DNA of 5,128 nucleotides from Deltaproteobacteria bacterium (GCA_003647525.1 QMMZ01000198.1:1-5128), one strand, 5' to 3'; numbered from the stretch's first letter, positions 1-4,860 are shown. The notes: a model not told the origin generated them from the letters alone. A program made the numbers and translations.

Positions 1-5
1 CCTCC
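1..5 (-). promoter_or_regulatory. Shine-Dalgarno of the next operon gene (outside window)
   Basis: Read on the minus strand, the last bases of the window are AATGGAGG, a strong Shine-Dalgarno core. Its start codon would lie a few bases beyond the left edge. It follows the AsrA-like gene in the same direction, so the operon probably continues. In FlxABCD- or Asr-type clusters the expected neighbour is an FAD/NAD(P)-binding electron-transfer protein, but nothing of it is visible here. Confidence 0.6.
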
Positions 6-13
6 ATTTGAGC

Positions 14-119
14 TATAGACTTTCAGATAAATAATTTCACTGTGTTATCAGTCGTCGACGTATAACTAATACGCCTTCCTCCTTCTGGCCTTGTGAAATT
101 AATTATCTGAAAGTCTATA
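14..119. mobile_element. MITE-like inverted-repeat element, 106 bp
   Basis: The arms at 14-40 and 93-119 are 27 nt each and are reverse complements at 26 of 27 positions, separated by 52 nt. The outermost four bases on both sides are TATA, so the element may be 98 bp (18-115) with 23-nt arms flanked by a TATA duplication. The core contains a small palindrome, CGTCGACG, at 53-60, and a purine-rich GAAGGAGGAAGG on the minus strand with no usable start codon after it. It lies between the AsrA-like gene and the next gene's ribosome-binding site. It could be a non-autonomous transposon or a large transcript hairpin; there is no T-run typical of an intrinsic terminator. Confidence 0.65.
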
Positions 120-137
120 TATTGACGTTACAAATTG

Positions 138-1187
138 TCAACCTTCATAGTTGTTCATCATATCGCAGACCCTTCGTATATCGATATTAACCGGACATAA
201 TCGAATACAGCGCCCGCATCCGACACATTGTATCCCATCACCGTATTTGTCCACATAATATTTAAGTTTGTGCATGAAACGCTGACGAACTCTTTGCATC
301 TTGGTGTTTCTCGGATTGTATCCAGTGCCGTGGATTGTAAACAAAGGATACATGCAGCTATCCCAGTTGCGCATACGTAAGCCTGAGTTTCTGCTGACTT
401 CATCCTGTATGTCGAAACACCAGCATGTTGGGCAGCTATAGGTACATGTTCCGCAGTTTATGCATGCAAAAGCTATATCGTCCCAAAACGGTGCGGCATA
501 TAGATTGGTCGTTGATTTGTTTTTAAGCTGATCAGTTGAGACAAAAGAAGCTATCTTTTCTTCCGCCTTTATTTTCATGTTTTTGATTATTTTTTCTGCG
601 TCAGTGGGGTCGGCTTCGGTTTCCCATCCTGCAGATTTTATAAAGTTTTCACCTCTTGGGGTTAAAATTTTTGCAATAAAGTTTTCCCCTTTATCAACGA
701 GGAGCAGATCAAGTCCGTCTTCGTGAAAAGGCCCACAACCAGCACTTGTACAGAAGCATGTGCTGCTGCATGGACTACTGCACGCCAGCCCTATAAATAT
801 TGTTGCCTCATAGGCGCGCAACCAATAAGGATCTTTATATTCAGGTGTGTCAAAGTTACGTTTAACAAGCAAAAAAGATGCTGCATCACAAGGCCTTATT
901 CCTATTAAGGCCCGCGGTGAATAATCTTTATTTATTTCTTTTAATATATGATGATCTTTTTTGTTTTCATCTAACGAATATTCAAACATTGTCTCAGACT
1001 GGGGAAAAGCAATGGATTTTGGTGAAAGAAGTGTATTAAGATAATTAAGGTCAGGGAGTTCGCCTTTACCGAGTTCTTTAAAAATATGATGTTTATTATT
1101 CTTTACAGGGCCAAATAATCTATAATTTCCATATAAATTTTTAAGTCCATTAGCCCAATTTTTTTTGTCAATATTTATATACTTCAT
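138..1187 (-). CDS. AsrA/HydB-like dicluster 4Fe-4S electron-transfer protein (FlxB-like)
   Basis: This 349-residue cytoplasmic iron-sulfur protein resembles anaerobic sulfite reductase subunit A and the beta subunit of sulfhydrogenases. The N-terminal domain carries the family motif IGIRPCDAAS (residues 95-104) and a Cys-rich stretch at 136-151 (C136, C140, C144, C146, C151). Two ferredoxin-type 4Fe-4S motifs follow: C242/C245/C248/C252-P, with extra C255 and C257, and C321/C324/C327/C331-P near the C-terminus. There is no signal peptide or membrane segment. The ATG at 1187 is supported by AAAGG eight bases upstream. Within an operon after mvhD and an FrhB-like gene it probably relays electrons between a flavoprotein partner and the MvhD/HdrA side. 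Assignment as a true sulfite reductase subunit is less likely, since no AsrC-like siroheme subunit is seen. The family is clear; the exact partner is inferred. Confidence 0.9.
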   Translation of the reverse strand: MKYINIDKKNWANGLKNLYGNYRLFGPVKNNKHHIFKELGKGELPDLNYLNTLLSPKSIAFPQSETMFEYSLDENKKDHHILKEINKDYSPRALIGIRPCDAASFLLVKRNFDTPEYKDPYWLRAYEATIFIGLACSSPCSSTCFCTSAGCGPFHEDGLDLLLVDKGENFIAKILTPRGENFIKSAGWETEADPTDAEKIIKNMKIKAEEKIASFVSTDQLKNKSTTNLYAAPFWDDIAFACINCGTCTYSCPTCWCFDIQDEVSRNSGLRMRNWDSCMYPLFTIHGTGYNPRNTKMQRVRQRFMHKLKYYVDKYGDGIQCVGCGRCIRLCPVNIDIRRVCDMMNNYEG

Positions 1188-1195
1188 AGAATTTG

Positions 1196-1200
1196 CCTTT
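1196..1200 (-). promoter_or_regulatory. Shine-Dalgarno of the AsrA-like gene
   Basis: AAAGG on the minus strand sits eight bases before the ATG at 1187. It directly abuts the target duplication of the 141-bp MITE, so the insertion stopped just short of the ribosome-binding site. Confidence 0.6.
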
Positions 1201-1206
1201 TATTTA
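1201..1206. repeat. Target-site duplication TATTTA, left copy
   Basis: TATTTA at 1201-1206 is repeated exactly at 1348-1353, immediately outside the terminal inverted repeats of the element between them. Confidence 0.7.
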
Positions 1207-1347
1207 GTGCCTGAACGAAAACTGCTAATTTCCCCAATTTCTGCATCAGGCTTAAATTTTAATCCTCAAAATACTCCATGTATTCCTGCGGTTAAAATTT
1301 GCGCCTTCCTTGAACTTGAAAAAATTTTCTAGTTTTCGTTCGGGCAC
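1207..1347. mobile_element. 141-bp MITE with 17-bp terminal inverted repeats
   Basis: Termini 1207-1223 (GTGCCTGAACGAAAACT) and 1331-1347 are reverse complements with one mismatch, flanked by TATTTA direct repeats. A second, inner inverted pair (AAATTTTAA at 1254-1262, TTAAAATTT at 1292-1300) makes most of the element self-complementary. It has no open frame of coding length, so it would depend on a transposase supplied elsewhere. Because the duplication begins with TA and the termini continue it symmetrically, a shorter TA duplication of the Tc1/IS630 kind is also possible. It lies in the gap between the FrhB-like and AsrA-like genes and provides the last base of the FrhB-like stop codon. 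In the transcript it would form a long hairpin between two co-transcribed genes. Confidence 0.85.
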
Positions 1348-2294
1348 TATTTAATAAAATCTTCCGGATCATTTGGCCTGTATGTATCAAGTGGCGGCCG
1401 TTCATCTAAGGACAGACCCGCCTCCCAGCCATAAAGTTCAAGGCAGTCCTTTTCCAGTTTTTTTGTGAATGTCCTTACTTTTATTCCCATTGGACATGCG
1501 CGCTCACAAGCGCCGCAGTCAGTACATCTGCCTGCGCAGTGGTATGCTCTTAAGAAGTGAAATGTCCTTGTATCAACAGGGTTTGTGCTTTTACCTACCC
1601 ACTGCGGCCTTGATTCGTCCACAAAGCATGTGGGACAGTAGCAAAGAGGGCATGCATCCCTGCAAGCATAACAGCGAATGCAGGGAGACAGGAGATCTTC
1701 AAAATATTTCCATTTATCTTCAGTCGCCATGGCTTCGATTTTGCGCACATCCTCATATCTATCTATATCTTTTTGTTCATCTAAAAGATCGGCAGCAAGC
1801 TCGTCATAAATAACTGGATTCCTGTGTATGCATATTTTACAGTTTTCCTGCAACACATCATTTTTATTTAAGGTTTTCTCAAAACCTTCTCCTTTTACAA
1901 TTATATTTTCTTCGTGTTCCGAGACTTCATTTATTTCATTTTCAAACATGGAAGTTATTTTATTTTTATCAATCATTCCTTTGCACGGCACACCGATTAT
2001 AAGAAGTTGCTCCCTTTTTATCTTGTTTTCTATTATATGGGTTACAATATTCCTTGAATCGCAGCCCTTGGCAATTATACCTATTTTTTCTTTTCTGCCG
2101 GTAAGGTAGTTTGCCAGATTTATCCCGCAGTTACTGTCCCATACAAGTTCTTTTACATCTTCCGGTGTTTTCACAAAACATGGCTCATTCATCATGGGAA
2201 CGGTTCCCTTGCGGAAGCCGATAACCATTTCAACTTTTTCTTCTTTTAAGAGTCTTGCCGATATTTCTTTAATTTTTGCTGTGTATTCTGGCAT
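1347..2294 (-). CDS. FrhB/FdhB-like iron-sulfur protein (FlxC-like)
   Basis: This 315-residue protein is related to the beta subunits of F420-reducing hydrogenase and formate dehydrogenase and to ferredoxin-like subunits of Hdr-linked complexes. The N-terminal half has the FrhB-type segment IAKGCDSRNIV (74-84), LLIIGVPCKG (97-106) and NCKIC (151-155). The C-terminal half has two 4Fe-4S motifs: C205/C208/C211/C215-P, followed by C218, C220 and C223, and C257/C260/C263/C267-P. It is cytoplasmic. I chose ATG 2294 over the in-frame TTG at 2303, because AAGG (2304-2307) is nine bases before the ATG but directly touches the TTG. Sitting between mvhD and the AsrA-like gene, it probably belongs to an Hdr electron-input module. 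The TAG stop is completed by the first base of the downstream MITE; without the element the stop would be TAA at the same codon. Whether it binds flavin, as FrhB does, cannot be decided here. Confidence 0.88.
   Translation of the reverse strand: MPEYTAKIKEISARLLKEEKVEMVIGFRKGTVPMMNEPCFVKTPEDVKELVWDSNCGINLANYLTGRKEKIGIIAKGCDSRNIVTHIIENKIKREQLLIIGVPCKGMIDKNKITSMFENEINEVSEHEENIIVKGEGFEKTLNKNDVLQENCKICIHRNPVIYDELAADLLDEQKDIDRYEDVRKIEAMATEDKWKYFEDLLSPCIRCYACRDACPLCYCPTCFVDESRPQWVGKSTNPVDTRTFHFLRAYHCAGRCTDCGACERACPMGIKVRTFTKKLEKDCLELYGWEAGLSLDERPPLDTYRPNDPEDFIK
1348..1353. repeat. Target-site duplication TATTTA, right copy
   Basis: This is the second copy of TATTTA. On the minus strand it encodes the end of the final lysine codon region of the FrhB-like protein and the TA of its stop codon. 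Confidence 0.7.
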
Positions 2295-2303
2295 ATTAAT
2301 CAA

Positions 2304-2307
2304 CCTT
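2304..2307 (-). promoter_or_regulatory. Shine-Dalgarno of the FrhB-like gene
   Basis: AAGG on the minus strand with nine bases to ATG 2294 decides the start. The upstream in-frame TTG at 2303 would leave no spacing. Confidence 0.55.
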
Positions 2308-2314
2308 ATAAAAC

Positions 2315-2569
2315 GGTTTACGGTTTACGGTTTTTTCGACCTGTGCGGTTAGCTTTTAGCCATTAGCTGTTAGCTTTTGGATAAAACTGTCCAACATCCT
2401 CTTTACTTAATTGACCTGTTGATTAAGTTCTCTAAAATCTCTCATTTTCACTTCTTTTCAATGCTAACGGCTAACCGCTAATGGCTAACCGCACAGGTTG
2501 GGTTTTTTCAATGAACTATGCAATGACTGAAGCATTTTAACCGTGAACCGTTAACTGTCAACTGTAAAC
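2315..2569. repeat. Nested palindromic array of 7-bp repeats
   Basis: Four blocks of heptamers form a nested inverted structure. On the left, GGTTTAC is repeated at 2315-2328 and NNTTAGC runs four times at 2347-2374. On the right, GCTAAYN runs four times at 2463-2490 and the heptamers of form NNTNAAC run five times at 2535-2569. A perfect 15-bp inverted pair (2339-2353 and 2484-2498) anchors the inner arms. The central spacer (about 2382-2460) shows nothing recognisable. The array fills the mvhD to FrhB-like gap and runs into the 3' end of mvhD. Heptamer arrays of this sort are widespread simple repeats; a mechanism is not evident from sequence. Confidence 0.8.
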
Positions 2570-2985
2570 ACTTTTTTTATCCCATGTTTCCTCGGACCCA
2601 GTGCCTTTACTGCCGAGGTGACTTCATTAACTACACTTGCAAACTTTGTGGATTCAGCAGAGGATATCCATGAAAAATGGAGACGGCCCGGCTCAACTCC
2701 CATATATTCTATAAAATTTTTAAAAAGAGCAAACTTCCGGCGGGCATAATAATTACCTTCCAGATAATGGCAGTCTCCTGGATGACATCCTGATACCCAG
2801 ACCCCGTCCGCACCTTTCATGAATGCAGCCAGAATAAACTTTGGACTCATCCTGCCGGTGCATGGAATCCTTATTAATCTGACATTGGGTGGATACTGCA
2901 TACGGCTGACACCTGCGAGGTCAGCGGCTCCATAGGTGCACCAATTGCACAAGAAGCCGACTATTCTGGGTTCCCAATCTTCCAT
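2551..2985 (-). CDS. mvhD: MvhD/FlxD-type [2Fe-2S] electron-transfer subunit for HdrA
   Basis: This 144-residue protein of the MvhD (F420-nonreducing hydrogenase delta subunit) family is the small iron-sulfur protein that docks on HdrA and passes electrons to its flavin. Family signatures span nearly the whole protein: GFLCNWCTYGAADLAG (10-25), RLIRIPCTGRM (36-46) and WVSGCHPGDCHYLEGNYY (63-80). The five family cysteines C13, C16, C42, C67 and C72 are all present. It is cytoplasmic with no membrane segment, and its length is normal. ATG 2985 has a good AAGGAG nine bases upstream. It is the first gene of the visible operon; hdrA, the usual neighbour, is not upstream here, where a palindrome and toxin-antitoxin genes stand instead. 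The last five residues (FTVDS) and the TAA stop are written in the heptamer repeat array, so the native tail has probably been replaced. Confidence 0.95.
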   Translation of the reverse strand: MEDWEPRIVGFLCNWCTYGAADLAGVSRMQYPPNVRLIRIPCTGRMSPKFILAAFMKGADGVWVSGCHPGDCHYLEGNYYARRKFALFKNFIEYMGVEPGRLHFSWISSAESTKFASVVNEVTSAVKALGPRKHGIKKVFTVDS

Positions 2986-2994
2986 TATTATTTT

Positions 2995-3000
2995 CTCCTT
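2995..3000 (-). promoter_or_regulatory. Shine-Dalgarno of mvhD
   Basis: AAGGAG on the minus strand, nine bases before ATG 2985, is the strongest ribosome-binding site of the metabolic operon. No convincing -35/-10 pair could be made out between here and 3138. Confidence 0.7.
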
Positions 3001-3020
3001 AGCTGCGAACTAACAATTGA

Positions 3021-3129
3021 GGTAAGCTGACGCAAAAGGGGCGGGGTGGTGCAGTTCGATTTTATGATGAACCCCGCGCGGGAAACGATCTTCCGAAAAA
3101 TCGCCGAACCTTTTACGGTCAGCTTAACC
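3021..3129. repeat. GC-rich palindromic element, about 109 bp
   Basis: The ends are an imperfect inverted pair: 3021-3039 against 3109-3129, agreeing over AAGCTGAC and AAAAGG with two single-base gaps and one mismatch. The interior holds the perfect 10-bp palindrome CCCGCGCGGG at 3073-3082 and partly complementary TTCGATTTT and AAAAATCG segments. Base composition is clearly richer in G+C than the flanks. It lies between the YgiT-type gene's stop (ten bases away) and mvhD, at the border of the accessory and metabolic parts. It could be a MITE or a structured terminator/leader; no T-run follows on either strand. No target duplication was found. Confidence 0.5.
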
Positions 3130-3138
3130 GACGACTGG

Positions 3139-3375
3139 TTATGCCATTGCTTGGCTAAAGCTTACTATCTCAACGTCAATGTGTGCTTTTATGGTATGTT
3201 TTTTAGAAAGATAATCATCAATTGCATCAAGTGTTTTTGCATGAAAATATCTTTCTCCGCATTCAGTGCATACTTCTGCATTAACGTCTTCGACAATGTA
3301 TAGCTTTTTGTTGAGCCAATGTTGACGCTTTACACTTTTTTTCTTTGTTTCTCCCCCACAGAATTCACATAACAT
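3139..3375 (-). CDS. YgiT-type zinc-finger antitoxin
   Basis: This 78-residue protein carries the YgiT-type zinc-finger domain, related to the N-terminal zinc-binding part of MqsA antitoxins. Two Cys pairs that would bind zinc are visible, CEFC at residues 3-6 and CTECGERYF at 36-44, followed by a short helical segment (residues 46-60). It lacks the separate DNA-binding HTH domain of full MqsA, as is usual for this small family, which typically pairs with a DUF4258 toxin. Such a gene lies directly upstream, its stop only eight bases away. I chose ATG 3375 because AGGTG precedes it and the finger starts at residue 3; an upstream in-frame extension to 3438 merely overlaps the toxin gene in another frame. 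Likely co-transcribed with the toxin and acting as its neutralising partner. Confidence 0.85.
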   Translation of the reverse strand: MLCEFCGGETKKKSVKRQHWLNKKLYIVEDVNAEVCTECGERYFHAKTLDAIDDYLSKKHTIKAHIDVEIVSFSQAMA

Positions 3376-3383
3376 AAGTTCAC

Positions 3384-3655
3384 CTATAAAGCGTATACAG
3401 TTATGATTACAAGATTTGTATTTTCTCGAAATCGGCACAATACATGAATTAGCCTTCCGTTCATTGCTGGGCCTTCTATACGATACCTCGTTCCACGAAT
3501 ATCCCGGGTCATCTTTTTTTTATCCACCCTTTCAAAATGGCATTTTCTACATTTTTACGGTCTAGACCATCGTTGAGCATTTCTTCTTCAGCATGGGAGG
3601 AAAGATAATAATTCCGATCAATTATTCCCTGTCGAATTTTATGTAAGTTTGCCAT
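3384..3655 (-). pseudogene. DUF4258-type toxin gene with a -1 frameshift
   Basis: The first 48 codons (ATG 3655 to TGA 3511-3509) give a typical N-terminal half with SSHAEEEML (residues 19-27). The C-terminal half continues in the -1 frame, with RDIRGTRYRIEGPAM, VLCRFRE and the ending LVIITVYAL, to TAG at 3386-3384. This matches the usual layout of the small RelE-like DUF4258 family (about 90 residues). The switch point is a run of eight A (minus strand, 3514-3521); nine A would give one continuous 90-residue protein. The alternatives are a disabled toxin, an assembly or sequencing indel, a phase-variable tract, or -1 slippage on A AAA AAA. The ribosome-binding site is weak, and the fold-back element begins ten bases upstream of the ATG. 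It is paired with the YgiT-type antitoxin gene downstream. Confidence 0.8.
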
Positions 3656-3665
3656 TATTATAGAT

Positions 3666-3896
3666 TTTCTGGTTGTAACGGATTTAGGGGAACAACTCCA
3701 AGTTATTGAATTTATTGATTCACACTAGGCCGATTGCATTTTATACAAGGGCCATTGTATTTGCATGTCTAATCGCCCTGTTTGCTTGATATATGTCGCT
3801 ATATCATGAACTTGAGAATGGAAACGCTGAGAAAACATATCAAGCCTAAAAATTTATGAAAACAATGGCCTCCCCTAAATCCGTTATAATCAGAAA
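3666..3896. mobile_element. 231-bp fold-back (MITE-like) element
   Basis: Terminal arms 3666-3690 and 3872-3896 are 25 nt each and match at 23 positions as reverse complements, with a perfect 15-nt inner part (TAACGGATTTAGGGG at 3676-3690). Further inward, GGCCATTGT at 3750-3758 pairs with ACAATGGCC at 3862-3870, and GCTTGATATATG at 3784-3795 pairs with CATATCAAGC at 3836-3845. A small GATATA/TATATC hairpin lies at the centre. It has no coding frame, and no clean target duplication could be found. It occupies nearly the whole gap between the XRE antitoxin gene and the DUF4258 toxin gene, so it would form the leader or promoter region of the latter. Confidence 0.7.
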
Positions 3897-3933
3897 TATC
3901 TACTGTTGGATACGCAGTTAATACTTAAATGCG

Positions 3934-4308
3934 CTAAAGGAACCTGTCAATCGGGACGTCAAATAACTGAGATAATTTTTTGGCAACATCTTTACTGATG
4001 CTTCGTTTATTACGTTCCATGTCAGATATTTTCTGTCGAGTAAATTTGCCGAGCTTCTGACCTAAGTCTGCTTGCGTCAGCCCAAAATTTTCCCGATAAA
4101 TTTTTAAAGTATCTCCAGGAGTTGCCGCTTCGCTAACATATTTGTACCAGTTTGTATCAAAGATATTCAGGAGTTCTTCGTCATTTTCTACCACCTCAAC
4201 GTCTTGTCCGAATTCTCGTTCAAGATATTCCAAGACTCCAGAAGGGATATCTCCTTTTACCTTGAATAGAGTCGTATTAGTACGGGGCTTTCTCACGACT
4301 GCCAACAT
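3934..4308 (-). CDS. XRE-family HTH antitoxin/regulator
   Basis: This 124-residue protein has an N-terminal region (1-60) of the kind seen in antitoxins that begin MLAVVRKPRT, probably the toxin-binding part, and a C-terminal XRE helix-turn-helix at about 64-123 (LKIYRENFGLTQADLGQKLG, then ISDMERNKRSISKDVAKKL, ending in VPIDRFL). It is expected to bind operator DNA upstream of its own transcription unit and neutralise a partner. I chose ATG 4308 because GGAGG lies six bases upstream; the TTG at 4344 in the same frame only extends into the remnant upstream gene. The partner gene overlaps its start by 32 bases but is decayed, so this may be an orphan antitoxin that persists as a regulator. The 3' end is 37 bases from the fold-back element. 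Confidence 0.85.
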   Translation of the reverse strand: MLAVVRKPRTNTTLFKVKGDIPSGVLEYLEREFGQDVEVVENDEELLNIFDTNWYKYVSEAATPGDTLKIYRENFGLTQADLGQKLGKFTRQKISDMERNKRSISKDVAKKLSQLFDVPIDRFL

Positions 4309-4425
4309 AATACACCTCCAGCAAGCGACCCAAGACGTACCCAAGTGGCAATGGTATTCGGTCTGACTGAGTTTGCTGTAGTTTTGCCATGTTCGTTGTT
4401 CAAGGCTAAAAATCTCCCAAACGAC
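4277..4425 (-). pseudogene. Decayed C-terminal part of a toxin-like partner gene
   Basis: Two frames together give a protein-like tail. From 4407 one frame reads SLEQRTWQNYSKLSQTEYHC and on to WVACWR. From 4318 the next frame reads EVYYVGSREKAPY and ends in TAA at 4279-4277, inside the antitoxin gene. From memory these two segments belong, in this order and separated by a few residues, to the C-terminus of small proteins encoded just before XRE antitoxins of this kind; I cannot verify that here. If so, the gene has lost a short internal segment and its N-terminal part, since a TAA lies at 4428-4426 and no matching N-terminal sequence is visible upstream. It is presumably the former toxin of the following antitoxin. 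Confidence 0.55.
4315..4319 (-). promoter_or_regulatory. Shine-Dalgarno of the XRE antitoxin gene
   Basis: GGAGG on the minus strand with six bases to ATG 4308. It lies inside the 3' coding part of the upstream remnant gene, which is typical of translational coupling in toxin-antitoxin pairs. Confidence 0.75.
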
Positions 4426-4569
4426 TTAACATCTTGTAATTATATTAATTAGCGCACCAAAGGCGTAGAGGATTCAGGAAATGCTACCATTTTATAAAAT
4501 ATCAATACACAAGAGGGCAAACTCCAAGTAACTTTGGCTTATCAATTAACACGCTGAAGGCGTACCACC

Positions 4570-4604
4570 AATTTTCAATTTTCAATAGTCAGTTTTCAAT
4601 TGTA
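4570..4604. repeat. Tandem heptamer array AATTTTC
   Basis: Five consecutive 7-bp units of the form ARTTTTC occur: AATTTTC twice, AATAGTC, AGTTTTC and AATTGTA. The period is the same as in the large array beside mvhD, but the unit sequence differs and there is no inverted partner nearby. Confidence 0.6.
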
Positions 4605-4681
4605 CCCATACCGGAAGTTTTCTTAACCCTTTTGTCACGTTCCCTTTTAGAACAACACCGTATTTCATGATAATATTATTA

Positions 4682-4702
4682 TGTACCCCAAATAAGGGTA
4701 CA
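4682..4702. repeat. Short perfect hairpin
   Basis: TGTACCC at 4682-4688 and GGGTACA at 4696-4702 form a 7-bp stem with a 7-nt loop. Neither strand has a T-run after it, so it is not a clear terminator. Confidence 0.35.
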
Positions 4703-4790
4703 AGTCAAGGTGATTATCACTTTGCCTAATAAATATTTCCTTGATCTTGGTTTATTCCTACCCGGAAGTTAATCTGCCTGATCAGCCGAA

Positions 4791-4860
4791 TCGCCGTATA
4801 CGGATCCGTACGTACGGTGGTGGGGGAGGGACGCTCAGCGATGGGCGTTCCTATCCCGAT
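4791..4860 (+). mobile_element. Group II intron 3' end (domains 5 and 6), truncated
   Basis: Domain 5 folds canonically. The lower helix is 4791-4798 with 4813-4820, with CGC at 4792-4794 in the catalytic-triad position. The upper helix TACG/CGTA (4799-4802 with 4807-4810) is capped by a four-base loop GATC, and a two-base bulge CG lies at 4811-4812. Domain 6 follows: GGGA 4824-4827 pairs with TCCC 4854-4857, the stem continues to CGC/GCG (4832-4834 with 4845-4847), and A4853 is left bulged seven bases before the end, as expected for the branch point. The 3' end fits AT at 4859-4860. No reverse transcriptase/maturase frame or 5' intron domain lies upstream, so this is a 5'-truncated remnant. 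It cannot splice by itself. Confidence 0.85.

Larger units (their letters stand above)
4429..4790. other. Gene-free stretch
   Basis: No coding frame with a credible start, ribosome-binding site or recognisable motif was found on either strand. It holds an AT-rich part with a TATAAT-like hexamer on the minus strand near 4440-4447 (no good -35 partner), a heptamer array at 4570-4604 and a short hairpin at 4682-4702. The right end (from about 4771) is probably intron domain 4 sequence leading into domain 5. Confidence 0.5.

Noticed and set aside
158..908. Small frames overlapping the AsrA-like gene on both strands.
   Set aside because: They are shadows of a well-supported iron-sulfur protein gene.
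1205..1349. Intrinsic terminator between the FrhB-like and AsrA-like genes.
   Set aside because: The inverted repeats are 107 bases apart and lack a T-run, and the flanking TATTTA duplication points to insertion of a mobile element instead.
1469..2109. Plus-strand open frames opposite the FrhB-like gene.
   Set aside because: They are antisense to a gene with clear conserved Cys motifs, and show low-complexity translations and no ribosome-binding sites.
2295..2303. TTG start extending the FrhB-like protein by three residues.
   Set aside because: The AAGG ribosome-binding site directly touches this TTG, while it is well spaced from ATG 2294.
2315..2569. CRISPR-like array.
   Set aside because: The units are only 7 bp, contiguous and partly inverted; there are no spacers of regular length and no cas genes.
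3046..3303. Plus-strand frame covering the palindrome and the YgiT-type gene.
   Set aside because: It begins in the structured GC-rich element and runs antisense to the zinc-finger gene; no motif supports it.
4434..4460. Minus-strand promoter for the antitoxin unit based on a TATAAT hexamer.
   Set aside because: No -35-like hexamer at a workable distance; the AT-rich sequence makes a chance match likely.
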